Positions 1 to 6,510 are shown, counted from the stretch's first letter. The stretch: DNA of 8,481 bases from a bacterium (GCA_027622635.1 JAQBYK010000048.1:1-8481), one strand, 5' to 3'. Notes: generated from the sequence alone by a model not told the origin. Program-made: numbers and translations.

Positions 1-194
1 AAGAGATCACGATTTTTGGGTATGCATTTTGGATTGTTGTCGTTTTTTATGCAACAAATGCTACTTGTTTTTTGTTTATAGCCATGAGAGGAACTTTCAA
101 TATTTAATGTGTACTTGTATTCACAAACATTCTTTTGTGAACAACCTGTTAATAATATCATGATTATTACTGCGATAATGATTTTTCTTTCCAT
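1..194 (-). CDS. Partial Cys-rich lipoprotein, C-terminus beyond the window
   Basis: This is an open minus-strand frame from an ATG at 192-194 to the window edge: 64 complete codons and no stop. The N-terminus is a textbook lipoprotein signal. MERK is followed by a hydrophobic stretch at about residues 5-15 and the lipobox LLTGC, with the acylated Cys at residue 18. After cleavage the chain continues SQKN and is polar, with further Cys at 24, 47, 48 and 57, so disulfides or metal binding are possible. It should therefore be exported and lipid-anchored. The family is not recognised and the function is unknown. The start lies inside the end of the upstream glycosyltransferase gene (28-bp overlap), which suggests co-transcription and translational coupling. 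There is no Shine-Dalgarno motif; the sequence just upstream is very AT-rich. The gene is cut by the window edge, so its full length is unknown. The lipobox makes it clearly more likely than a chance frame. Confidence 0.72.
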   Translation of the reverse strand, partial: MERKIIIAVIIMILLTGCSQKNVCEYKYTLNIESSSHGYKQKTSSICCIKNDNNPKCIPKNRDL

Positions 195-1468
195 TTTGAT
201 CTAAATATTTTATATATTATTAGAAGTCCCGTAAGTCTGAAAATTAAGCCGGTACCGTACCCAATTAGAATTGTTGTTTGTTCTCCGAAAATTTCTTTGA
301 GTGAATTGAATATTCCTCCGAGGCTAATGGCATAGTCCTGGTTGAGAAAATAAATTACCAACACACTAAATGCTATTGGTATTGAGCTGGTCTTGTTTAG
401 TAGTGTTCTGCCTAAATGTGCTGTTGTCCATAACCAAAACAATGATAATAGTTTAAGCTTTCCTTTGAATTCCAGGATAACTATGAATGGTGTTGTCCAT
501 AGCAACCATGTTCTTGCGGGGTGTCCTAGTGAAGCAAAAAGGAGCAATACGATGATTATTCTTTCCGGAATTGTCCAGTTGGTATTCTTTAAGGAATTAA
601 TCAACCAATAAATGCCTATTATAGAATATGCTATTGCAAAAAGTGGTAGTGGGAATAAGTGGTTTTTCCCAAAAATTTTGTTAAATGCTCCCGCTCCAAA
701 TTCACTTTGATATTCTATCGAAAGTGAGAATGGTAATTCGGAGATTTTCCATAAAATGATGGGAATTGTAAGAAGGAGCGAGTATTTGATAATTTTGATT
801 GGTGTTTTTTTGTATTTTTGAATAATGTCAACGAAGATCACAGGCATCAATAGTAATGCTAATGGTTTGAGCATTAGAGACAGTGATAACCAGCCTAAGA
901 ATTTTTTTGAGACAAGGTTTTTTTCGTATTCATATATTGCAAATACGAATGGAAGTAGTGCAACCCAGTCTATTTGACCTTCATAATATTGTTGATATAG
1001 AAAAACCGGATTTAGGAGATAAAAGAAAAATGCGGCTTTGTATTTGGAATTTGCCCTTAGGTTGAGAAATATTTTAAGAAATATTAAATCTGTTATTAAG
1101 AAAGGAATTCTTAGGATGGAAAATGAATATGGAGTTGGATAATATGGTGGATTTAAGTTTAGGAAAGGCTTAAAAATCCACATAAAAAAAGTGTGAATAT
1201 AGAGTAAAAGAGGTGGATATGGGAAATCTGCATTTATATGTTGATAGCTATATATCCAGGGATTTTCACTTGGATTTGATAAGAATTTTTGTATAAAACT
1301 TGTGAACCAATACATGTCAGGACCTCCCATTGTTAGTGCTACGAAGAGTTTCAGTATTATTACTATCCAGAGGATGATTTTTAATTTCTTTCTCTCCTTT
1401 TTAACTATAAAATAATGTGCAATTAGGAAAGGAATTGAGAGTGCGCCTGCTAATTGAAGTGGTGTCAT
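167..1468 (-). CDS. Polytopic GT-C-type glycosyltransferase (mannosyltransferase-like)
   Basis: This 433-residue integral membrane protein has roughly ten hydrophobic segments. It looks like a GT-C-fold glycosyltransferase using a polyprenyl-phosphate sugar donor (PIG-M/GT87-like). Three features support this. An acidic residue, Asp51 in GGPDMYWF, follows an early helix at about 29-47, where GT-C enzymes carry their catalytic Asp. An FPYPPLLLY motif follows at 82-90. NPVFLYQQYYEGQID at 153-167 resembles the N-P...G-Q-x-D loop common in bacterial GT-C enzymes. The C-terminus is basic (RSKWKEKSLSQ), probably cytoplasmic. The likely role is adding a hexose to a lipid-linked or surface glycan at the membrane; the sugar and acceptor cannot be told. 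The ATG at 1466-1468 is the only Met before residue 47. It lies 17 bp from the divergent GtrA gene, a family that often supports lipid-linked sugar transfer. The 3' end overlaps the lipoprotein gene. Class is fairly sure, substrate unknown. Confidence 0.72.
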   Translation of the reverse strand: MTPLQLAGALSIPFLIAHYFIVKKERKKLKIILWIVIILKLFVALTMGGPDMYWFTSFIQKFLSNPSENPWIYSYQHINADFPYPPLLLYIHTFFMWIFKPFLNLNPPYYPTPYSFSILRIPFLITDLIFLKIFLNLRANSKYKAAFFFYLLNPVFLYQQYYEGQIDWVALLPFVFAIYEYEKNLVSKKFLGWLSLSLMLKPLALLLMPVIFVDIIQKYKKTPIKIIKYSLLLTIPIILWKISELPFSLSIEYQSEFGAGAFNKIFGKNHLFPLPLFAIAYSIIGIYWLINSLKNTNWTIPERIIIVLLLFASLGHPARTWLLWTTPFIVILEFKGKLKLLSLFWLWTTAHLGRTLLNKTSSIPIAFSVLVIYFLNQDYAISLGGIFNSLKEIFGEQTTILIGYGTGLIFRLTGLLIIYKIFRSKWKEKSLSQ

Positions 1469-1485
1469 GTGAATAACGATAAACT

Positions 1486-1893
1486 ATGTCGAAATATAAA
1501 CACACAACACGCCAATTTAAAAGATTTTTGATAATAGGGAGTATTGGGACTACTATTAACTATTCTATATATTATATATTGATTGATGCCTTAGAGTATC
1601 CATATATTCCTTCTTTTGTCATCGGTTATTTATCCGGCCTTTTATTTGGATATTTCTACAATCGAAAATGGACTTTTGCCAGCAAGGAAGGGAAAAAAGT
1701 ATATGAGTTTGCGAAATATCTTTCAGTATATATGGCTTCGCTTGTGCTTAGCTCGTTTTTTCTGGATTTCTTAGTTAAGTACTTTGAAATCCATCCTGCT
1801 TTGGCAGGGGTTTTTGCAATAGGCCTTTCAACTGTGACGAACTTTCTAGGTTCGAAGTTTTTGGTTTTTAGGAGGATTTCTGATTGCTATTGA
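1486..1893 (+). CDS. GtrA-family membrane protein
   Basis: This 135-residue protein has four predicted membrane helices at about 12-34, 40-58, 76-98 and 103-127, the standard GtrA layout and length. Family hallmarks are visible: a basic start leading into RFLIIGSIGTTINY (13-26), NRKWTF at 59-64 after helix 2, and NFLGSKFLVFR at 119-129 at the end of helix 4. GtrA-like proteins are thought to move polyprenyl-phosphate-linked sugars across the membrane or to help glycosyltransferases that use them; the biochemistry differs among members. The neighbouring divergent GT-C gene is a plausible partner. The start codon is 17 bp from that gene's start, so any promoter must lie inside the neighbour or give an almost leaderless mRNA; TATAAAAT at 1406-1413 is one weak -10 candidate. 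The stop is TGA, and the 3' end overlaps the convergent ATPase-operon tail ORF by 48 bp. No terminator is visible. Confidence 0.88.
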   Translation: MSKYKHTTRQFKRFLIIGSIGTTINYSIYYILIDALEYPYIPSFVIGYLSGLLFGYFYNRKWTFASKEGKKVYEFAKYLSVYMASLVLSSFFLDFLVKYFEIHPALAGVFAIGLSTVTNFLGSKFLVFRRISDCY

Positions 1894-2040
1894 TGCGGCT
1901 GCTATTTGTGTGGCCATATTCATTGCTGCTTGTATGGCTGTTGGGTCTTTCCTTGCTTCTTCTGGCATCCCCCTTAATAGTTCCATGGTTTTGTCCTGAG
2001 TGGGTTCTGTACTTAATGGTCTTTGATGTTTTGCTTCCAT
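1846..2040 (-). CDS. Small 64-residue protein of unknown function at the operon tail
   Basis: This ORF starts 11 bp after the D-subunit stop, on the same strand, so it is probably the last cistron of the ATPase operon. It runs from ATG at 2038-2040 to TAG at 1846-1848. The N-terminal half is charged and polar (MEAKHQRPLSTEPTQDK). The middle, about 36-53, is Ala/Ile/Met-rich (AIQAAMNMATQIAAASIAI) and could form an amphipathic or weakly hydrophobic helix. The tail is basic (NPPKNQKLRT). It matches no ATPase subunit I know; it is too short and not coiled-coil enough for the G/H peripheral-stalk subunit. The last 48 bp lie opposite the end of the convergent GtrA gene. No Shine-Dalgarno motif precedes it, but none of its neighbours has one either. 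A second overlapping minus-strand frame (1868-2083) has a low-complexity polar product and looks like a shadow. Whether this ORF is a real gene is uncertain. Confidence 0.5.
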   Translation of the reverse strand: MEAKHQRPLSTEPTQDKTMELLRGMPEEARKDPTAIQAAMNMATQIAAASIAIRNPPKNQKLRT

Positions 2041-2051
2041 AATAATTTTGA

Positions 2052-2693
2052 TTAAACGTTTGCCAGTTCTTCCTGCGCTTCAATCATTGCCTTGATACGC
2101 ATTACGCTTACTATAGTGGATCTTTCGGCTTCCGCAAGCTTCATTGAGATGAATTTGACTGTTTCAACCAGATCGGGGATTAGGCGGTGCTCCAAAGCAT
2201 TTACACGACGGCGAGTAGTTTCAAGCTCAGCGGCTAGTCTTTCGGCCTGTTTTTCTATTTCCGCCAGTTTGATTAAAAGTGGAAATACCTCTTGAAAAGC
2301 ACCTAGTGCGATATCTAATTCTCCTGAGGTTTGTAAATAACCATAGTTTAATATGTCTCCTTCTTGTTTGAGATCGAAGTAAGGAATGTGTACCGACATC
2401 ACGTTTTTAGTCTTTACGGCCAGCTCAACTTTTGCAGAAGGGTAGAGGAGGGCTGTTTCCAGCATTTCCGGTAGCATCATGGAAGATGCCTGCATGAAAT
2501 TTTTGAAGGCTCCTGAAAGTTTTTCCTCAACTTCTCGACGTGTTGATTTAGCTTCACGGATTATTTCCATGAAAGTCTTCATAAGACCGTCTTGTTTGTC
2601 TTTAAGTAGTTTGTGTCCACGTTTGGCTGACTTAACCCTTTTCTTGAGGTTAAGCAGCTCCATCCTGGTTGGTTTGACGTCTAGTTTTGCCAT
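2052..2693 (-). CDS. atpD: V-type ATPase subunit D (central rotor shaft)
   Basis: At 213 residues this matches the usual length of V/A-ATPase subunit D, the antiparallel coiled-coil shaft that turns inside the A3B3 hexamer and transmits torque to the membrane ring. The N-terminal helix (about 1-78) begins MAKLDVKPTRMELLNLKKR, typical of the family. The central part (about 85-120) has a beta-rich stretch, KVELAVKTKNVMSVHIPYFDL, corresponding to the short hairpin region. The C-terminal helix carries the conserved TRRRVNALEHRLIPDL at 160-175, followed by ETVKFI. Its ATG overlaps the last base of the B-subunit TAA stop (TAATG), so translation is probably coupled to B. It should bind subunit F at its lower end and the C (d-type) subunit at its base. 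Nothing looks broken. Confidence 0.96.
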   Translation of the reverse strand: MAKLDVKPTRMELLNLKKRVKSAKRGHKLLKDKQDGLMKTFMEIIREAKSTRREVEEKLSGAFKNFMQASSMMLPEMLETALLYPSAKVELAVKTKNVMSVHIPYFDLKQEGDILNYGYLQTSGELDIALGAFQEVFPLLIKLAEIEKQAERLAAELETTRRRVNALEHRLIPDLVETVKFISMKLAEAERSTIVSVMRIKAMIEAQEELANV

Positions 2694-4063
2694 TATTTAG
2701 TATTTAAATACTTATCTATGTGTTCTTCCTTCAAACGCTTTAGTTCGTTTCTTGGTAGAGCGCTCATTAGTTTCCAGCTTAAATCCAGTGTATCTGCGAT
2801 ACTGCGATCTTCATTTTCTTCCTGGGTGATGAATTTTGATTCGAATTCTTTTGCGAATTTTAAGAATTTAAGGTCGATATCTGATAGTGCCGATTCTCCA
2901 AGAATGATGGCGAGATCTCTTACCTCAAGTCCACGAGCAAATGAAGCATACATCTGCGCAAATACTCCTTCGTGGTCTTCACGGGTGATCTTTCTAGCTG
3001 TTGGAGAAAGACGTGATAGAGAAGGCAATACATTTACGGGAGGATAGATTCCTTCACCGTGTAATGCTCTTGAAAGTACAATCTGTCCCTCAGTTATATA
3101 TCCGGTCAAATCCGGAATTGGGTGGGTGATATCGTCCTCAGGCATTGTCAGAATAGGTATCTGAGTAATTGATCCTTCCTTCCCTTTAATACGACCGGCT
3201 CTTTCATAAAGAGTCGCAAGATCGGTATATAGATATCCCGGATATCCACGACGACCGGGGACTTCTTTACGAGCGGCTGATACTTCACGCAGGGCTTCAC
3301 AATAGTTTGTAAGATCGGTAAGAATTACAAGTACGTGCATTCCTTTTTCGAAGGCAAGGTATTCTGCTGTGGTTAGCGCCAAACGAGGTGTTGCGATACG
3401 TTCGACAACAGGGTCGGCAGCGGTATTGATGAATAGCACCGAACGATTGATGGCTCCGGTTTTTTTGAATTCGTTGATGAAGTATTCCGATTCTTCAAAA
3501 GTCACTCCCATTGCGCCGAAAACTACAGCAAATTCTCCTTTTTCATCTCCACCCACTTTTGCCTGCCTGGCAATTTGAGCTGCCACTCGGGAGTGGGGTA
3601 GTCCTGCTCCTGAAAAGATCGGTAATTTTTGTCCACGTACAAGAGTGTTGAGACAATCGATTGTGGAGATACCGGTTTGGATGAAGTCGTTTGGAAAGTC
3701 TCTTGAATATGGATTGATTGGTGCACCTGATATGTTGAGTTTCTTCTCGGGAATGATTTCCGGACCATCATCCAGTGGGGAACCGCTTCCGGAGAATATT
3801 CGTCCCAGCATGTCTTGAGAAACTCCGATTTCAAGTGGTTTTCCAAGGAATTTAGCTTTTGTTCCTTCAGTTGTTAAGTCCTGTGGACTTTCGAACATCT
3901 GGACAAGAGCTTTATCATTGTGGACTTCCAGGACTTTACCCATACGTTTTGAGCCATCCGGGGTTGTTAGCTCGACAAGTTCTTCGTATTTGACTCCTTC
4001 AACTCCTTCGACCAGTACGAGAGGTCCGGCTATGGATTTTAAGGTTTTATATTCTTTTTGCAT
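2693..4063 (-). CDS. atpB: V-type ATPase subunit B (non-catalytic)
   Basis: This is a 456-residue, full-length B subunit. It alternates with A in the A3B3 head and completes the catalytic interface. The N-terminal beta-barrel (about 1-75) starts YKTLKSIAGPLVLVEGVEG. The central nucleotide-binding fold has the degenerate P-loop SGAGLPHSRVA at 151-161 in place of a Walker A GKT, as expected for a non-catalytic subunit. VLVILTD at 244-250 takes the Walker-B position. The Arg finger expected to reach into the A-site is Arg351 in LPSLSRLSP (346-354). RRGYPGYLYTDLATLYERAGR at 271-291 is also family-conserved. The first codons MQK have no Shine-Dalgarno ahead of them. A 164-bp gap with a large inverted repeat separates it from A, while D overlaps its stop codon. 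Intact by sequence. Confidence 0.98.
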   Translation of the reverse strand: MQKEYKTLKSIAGPLVLVEGVEGVKYEELVELTTPDGSKRMGKVLEVHNDKALVQMFESPQDLTTEGTKAKFLGKPLEIGVSQDMLGRIFSGSGSPLDDGPEIIPEKKLNISGAPINPYSRDFPNDFIQTGISTIDCLNTLVRGQKLPIFSGAGLPHSRVAAQIARQAKVGGDEKGEFAVVFGAMGVTFEESEYFINEFKKTGAINRSVLFINTAADPVVERIATPRLALTTAEYLAFEKGMHVLVILTDLTNYCEALREVSAARKEVPGRRGYPGYLYTDLATLYERAGRIKGKEGSITQIPILTMPEDDITHPIPDLTGYITEGQIVLSRALHGEGIYPPVNVLPSLSRLSPTARKITREDHEGVFAQMYASFARGLEVRDLAIILGESALSDIDLKFLKFAKEFESKFITQEENEDRSIADTLDLSWKLMSALPRNELKRLKEEHIDKYLNTK

Positions 4064-4134
4064 GATGTGGGATTAAATTTATATATTTTTTATTATGCAG
4101 ACATTTTTGGAGAAAAACTTTAGACCACTTTTGA

Positions 4135-4148
4135 GCGATCATGATCGC
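4135..4148. repeat. Perfect 14-bp palindrome with two GATC sites
   Basis: GCGATCATGATCGC is its own reverse complement and holds two GATC tetramers 6 bp apart. It sits inside the larger inverted repeat between the A and B genes, at the branch between the outer stem and the second inner hairpin. It could be one arm of a branched RNA fold or a dimeric protein-binding site; the sequence does not decide. Confidence 0.85.
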
Positions 4149-4152
4149 GAGA

Positions 4153-4186
4153 ATTTGGTTAAGCGTACATGTTAGCTTAACCAAAT
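4153..4186. repeat. Inner 12-bp hairpin of the A/B intergenic element
   Basis: The 12-nt arms ATTTGGTTAAGC and GCTTAACCAAAT are exact reverse complements around a 10-nt loop (GTACATGTTA). This is the most stable inner part of the 137-bp element and should fold on its own in the mRNA. It is not followed by a T-run on either strand, so a terminator role is unlikely. Confidence 0.85.
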
Positions 4187-4227
4187 CGTGGTCAGTTTTG
4201 AACGAAAATGTCTGCATAATAAAATTG

Positions 4228-5997
4228 TTAATTAACTTTACTTCCTAGCTCAGCTATTGCACTTGTAACTTCTTTTTCAAGAGCTTCGAATTTTTCTAAT
4301 TCATCAGGCTTTATCTCTTTGCATTTTATGACTTTTTGTAGGATAGGCAGTGACAATAGATCATTGAAATCAAAGTCTTCTTTTTCCACTATTTTAGACG
4401 CTTCTTTATAAACTGATAAAATACACCTTAGAATCCAGTATTGTTTCTTGTGTGAAGTGTATGCGTCGTCTTTGTCGAATGCGTTTTGGAATAGAAAGTC
4501 TTCACGGATTGATTTGGATGTTTCAAGAACAAGTCTTTCTTTTGGAGAAAGTGAATCCATTCCTACCAATCGGACAATTTCTTCCAGTTTTGATTCTTGC
4601 TGAAGCAATGTCATAGCTTCTTCACGAATCTTTGCATAATCTTCCGCTACTTCTTTTTTCCAATAATCAGCAACGTTATCCAGATAAAGTGAATAACTAC
4701 TTAGCCAGTTGATTGCCGGGAAGTGACGTTTGTAAGCCAGTTTTGCATCCAGTCCCCAGAAAACTTTAGTTACACGCAGAGTATTTTGAGTTACAGGTTC
4801 AGATAGATCTCCACCAGGAGGAGATACAGCTCCGATAGCTGTAACTGAACCACATCTTTTATCTGAGCCCATACAAACTATTGATCCTGCTCTTTCGTAG
4901 AATTCAGCAGTTTTTGATCCCAGGTAAGCCGGATATCCTTCTTCACCTGGCATTTCTTCCAATCGACCGGACATTTCACGCAAAGCTTCCGCCCAACGAG
5001 AAGTAGAGTCGGCCATTAAGGCAACGTTATATCCCATGTCACGATAGTATTCCGCGATAGTGATACCCGTGTAGACTGAAGCTTCACGAGCGGCTACAGG
5101 CATATTGGAAGTGTTTGCGATAAGAATTGTACGTTTCATCAGAGGTTCTCCTGTGTTTGGATCCTCCAACTCCGGGAATTCAATCAATACCTCGGTCATC
5201 TCGTTTCCGCGTTCTCCACAACCGATGTATACGATTACCTGAGCATCACAGTATTTTGCCAGTGATTGTTGTGTAACTGTTTTTCCGGCTCCGAAAGGCC
5301 CCGGGATACAACCTGCACCACCTTTTACCATTGGGAAAAGTGTGTCGAGGATCCTGGATCCGGTTACCAGTGGTTCTGTAGGAATCTTTTTCGCCTGGAA
5401 TGGGCGAGGTCTTCTAATGGACCATTTTTGTACCATAGTAAGTTCATGAGATTTCCCATTTTCGTCTTTTATTGTTGCAACGACGTCTTTAAGCGTAAAT
5501 GATCCGCTTTGGATATCTGTAATCTCTGCCTTTGCAATTGTTGGCGGAACCATTATTTTGTGACTGATCAGGTTTGTCTCTTGTACTTCACCAAGAATGT
5601 CTCCGGCGATAACCGACTGACCTTTACTTGCAGTTGCTTTGAAATCCCATTTTTTGTTGTAGTCCAGAGCCGGAACATCGATACCACGTGTGATGAATGA
5701 GCCCGCTTCTTTTTCAATAGATTTGAGTGGCCTTTGAATTCCGTCGTAGATAGAAGTCAAAAGTCCCGGTCCGAGATCAACTGACATTGTCTCACCGGTT
5801 AGGTAAACAGGATCACCAGGACCGATGCCGGTGGTTTCCTCGTATACTTGAATGGAAGCCTCATCTTCATTTAGTTCTATGATTTCTCCCATAAGTTTTT
5901 CATCAGAAACGCGGACTACCTCGAACATTTTTGCATTCTTCATGCCGCTTGCTATGACGAGTGGTCCCGATACTTTTACAATAGTTCCTTTATCCAT
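4228..5997 (-). CDS. atpA: V-type ATPase subunit A (catalytic)
   Basis: This is the 589-residue catalytic subunit, the normal full length. It hydrolyses (or makes) ATP at three sites per enzyme. The order is an N-terminal beta-barrel (about 1-75); the V/A-specific non-homologous insert (about 110-190), which starts around DVPALDYNKKWDFKA; and then the nucleotide-binding core. The Walker A loop is GPFGAGKT at 233-240. The catalytic Glu is expected at Glu262 in GCGERGNEM. The Walker-B strand VALMAD ends at Asp330, followed by STSRWAEALRE at 331-341. EEGYPAYLGSKTAEFYERAG at 352-371 is also conserved. The C-terminal helical domain fills the rest. No inteins or frameshifts are seen. It is the only gene in the operon with a long structured spacer on both sides; all the upstream genes visible overlap each other. 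The start ATG has an AT-rich leader and no Shine-Dalgarno motif. Confidence 0.98.
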   Translation of the reverse strand: MDKGTIVKVSGPLVIASGMKNAKMFEVVRVSDEKLMGEIIELNEDEASIQVYEETTGIGPGDPVYLTGETMSVDLGPGLLTSIYDGIQRPLKSIEKEAGSFITRGIDVPALDYNKKWDFKATASKGQSVIAGDILGEVQETNLISHKIMVPPTIAKAEITDIQSGSFTLKDVVATIKDENGKSHELTMVQKWSIRRPRPFQAKKIPTEPLVTGSRILDTLFPMVKGGAGCIPGPFGAGKTVTQQSLAKYCDAQVIVYIGCGERGNEMTEVLIEFPELEDPNTGEPLMKRTILIANTSNMPVAAREASVYTGITIAEYYRDMGYNVALMADSTSRWAEALREMSGRLEEMPGEEGYPAYLGSKTAEFYERAGSIVCMGSDKRCGSVTAIGAVSPPGGDLSEPVTQNTLRVTKVFWGLDAKLAYKRHFPAINWLSSYSLYLDNVADYWKKEVAEDYAKIREEAMTLLQQESKLEEIVRLVGMDSLSPKERLVLETSKSIREDFLFQNAFDKDDAYTSHKKQYWILRCILSVYKEASKIVEKEDFDFNDLLSLPILQKVIKCKEIKPDELEKFEALEKEVTSAIAELGSKVN

Positions 5998-6018
5998 GGT
6001 TTATTTAGTTAGTTTATT

Positions 6019-6134
6019 AAGTCAAAATATGGAAATTTTAAAACCGTGCTCAAACAGCAAGAATTATTAGAGTACTGATTGTACTCAAAAATTCTTGAAC
6101 TGCGCGCGGTTTTAAAATTTCCATATTTCGACTT
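6019..6134. repeat. 116-bp near-continuous hairpin between the F and A genes
   Basis: The outer arms 6019-6046 and 6107-6134 are 28 nt each and pair with a single mismatch (6024 against 6129). After a short imperfect, GC-rich section, the inner arms CAAGAATT (6058-6065) with AATTCTTG (6090-6097) and GAGTAC (6070-6075) with GTACTC (6081-6086) close on a 5-nt loop at 6076-6080. The whole element is almost one long stem. In transcription direction it starts about 25 nt after the F stop and ends 21 nt before the A start, leaving an AT-rich, probably unpaired leader. Only four U's follow the stem, so it is a poor intrinsic terminator, and the following gene is needed. Its sequence is unrelated to the element between A and B, though position and size are similar. 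The structure is directly visible; its role is unknown. Confidence 0.94.
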
Positions 6135-6159
6135 TTAATTAAATTAATTTTCATAATGT

Positions 6160-6510
6160 TTAAGCTCCCATTATATCTGATCCTATTGCCTGTTCTACCA
6201 TTTTTCCTATACGCGCAAGTCCGTATTTTGTAGCACCTTTGGAGCTTGGGACGGGAATTATGGCCGGGAGAGAAGATAGGCTTAATTTTTTATAATCTTC
6301 ATCTTTAATATTCATCGCAAGCTCTTCAGTGATGAAGATGATTGCGTATTTAGGCTTTGTGTCGCCTTTTATTTCGATTGTTTCTTTTTTCAATTCAAAC
6401 AATGTTGCAGTTGCTTCTTCCGAACTGTTGGCGTTGAAAGTTTCGAGTCCCAGTGCTTTAAAGCCGAGAATTGTTTCTTTGTTGCCGATTATTGCGATTG
6501 AGTAATTCAT
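6160..6510 (-). CDS. atpF: V-type ATPase subunit F (central stalk; NtpG equivalent)
   Basis: This 116-residue protein has the length and Rossmann-like pattern of V/A-ATPase subunit F, which binds the D shaft and modulates activity in the central stalk. It opens with a first strand and loop, IAIIGNKETILGFKALGLETF (5-25). A second strand, YAIIFITEELA, follows at 55-65. LPAIIPVPS at 81-89 and the C-terminal helix IGKMVEQAIGSDIM at 101-114 are typical of the family. Its ATG overlaps the TGA stop of C by four bases (ATGA), so translation is likely coupled. After its stop comes a 162-bp gap with a large hairpin before the A gene. In E. hirae naming this subunit is NtpG. Confidence 0.94.
   Translation of the reverse strand: MNYSIAIIGNKETILGFKALGLETFNANSSEEATATLFELKKETIEIKGDTKPKYAIIFITEELAMNIKDEDYKKLSLSSLPAIIPVPSSKGATKYGLARIGKMVEQAIGSDIMGA

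Larger units (their letters stand above)
4088..4224. repeat. 137-bp branched inverted repeat between the A and B genes
   Basis: The two outer arms, 4088-4107 and 4205-4224, are perfect 20-bp reverse complements. The pairing continues imperfectly inward, with AAAACTTTAGACCAC on the left against the complement of GTGGTCAGTTTT (4188-4199) and a 3-nt bulge. Inside sit two further structures: a perfect 14-bp palindrome, GCGATCATGATCGC, at 4135-4148; and a 12-bp hairpin, ATTTGGTTAAGC (4153-4164) with GCTTAACCAAAT (4175-4186) around a 10-nt loop. As RNA this would fold into a branched, cruciform-like structure. In transcription direction it begins three bases after the A stop codon and ends 24 nt before the B start codon. 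No U-run follows the stem on the minus strand, so it is not a standard intrinsic terminator. No clear target-site duplication flanks it. The repeat is directly visible; its function is unknown. Confidence 0.93.

Noticed and set aside
1868..2083. 71-codon minus-strand frame overlapping the tail ORF
   Set aside because: It starts inside the D gene and gives a Ser/Asn/Lys-rich polar product; the competing 64-residue frame starts just after the D stop and looks more protein-like.
2092..2700. Plus-strand ORFs opposite the D gene (2092-2295 and 2479-2700)
   Set aside because: Both are Ser-rich antisense frames of the D subunit, with no family signature.
3523..3846. Minus-strand 107-codon frame inside the B gene
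   Set aside because: It is an alternative frame within a conserved B-subunit gene, without recognisable domains.
4088..4224. MITE or insertion-sequence remnant
   Set aside because: No transposase fragment and no convincing target-site duplication flank it, and the twin element at the F-A gap has unrelated sequence. It cannot be excluded without a genome-wide copy search.
6019..6134. Intrinsic terminator between F and A
   Set aside because: Only four U's follow the stem on the minus strand, the stem is far longer than typical, and essential A, B and D genes lie downstream.
6507..6510. UGA recoded as glycine (Gracilibacteria-type code)
   Set aside because: TGA ends the C gene inside an ATGA overlap with F and also ends GtrA at a family-typical position. 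No gene needs an internal TGA.
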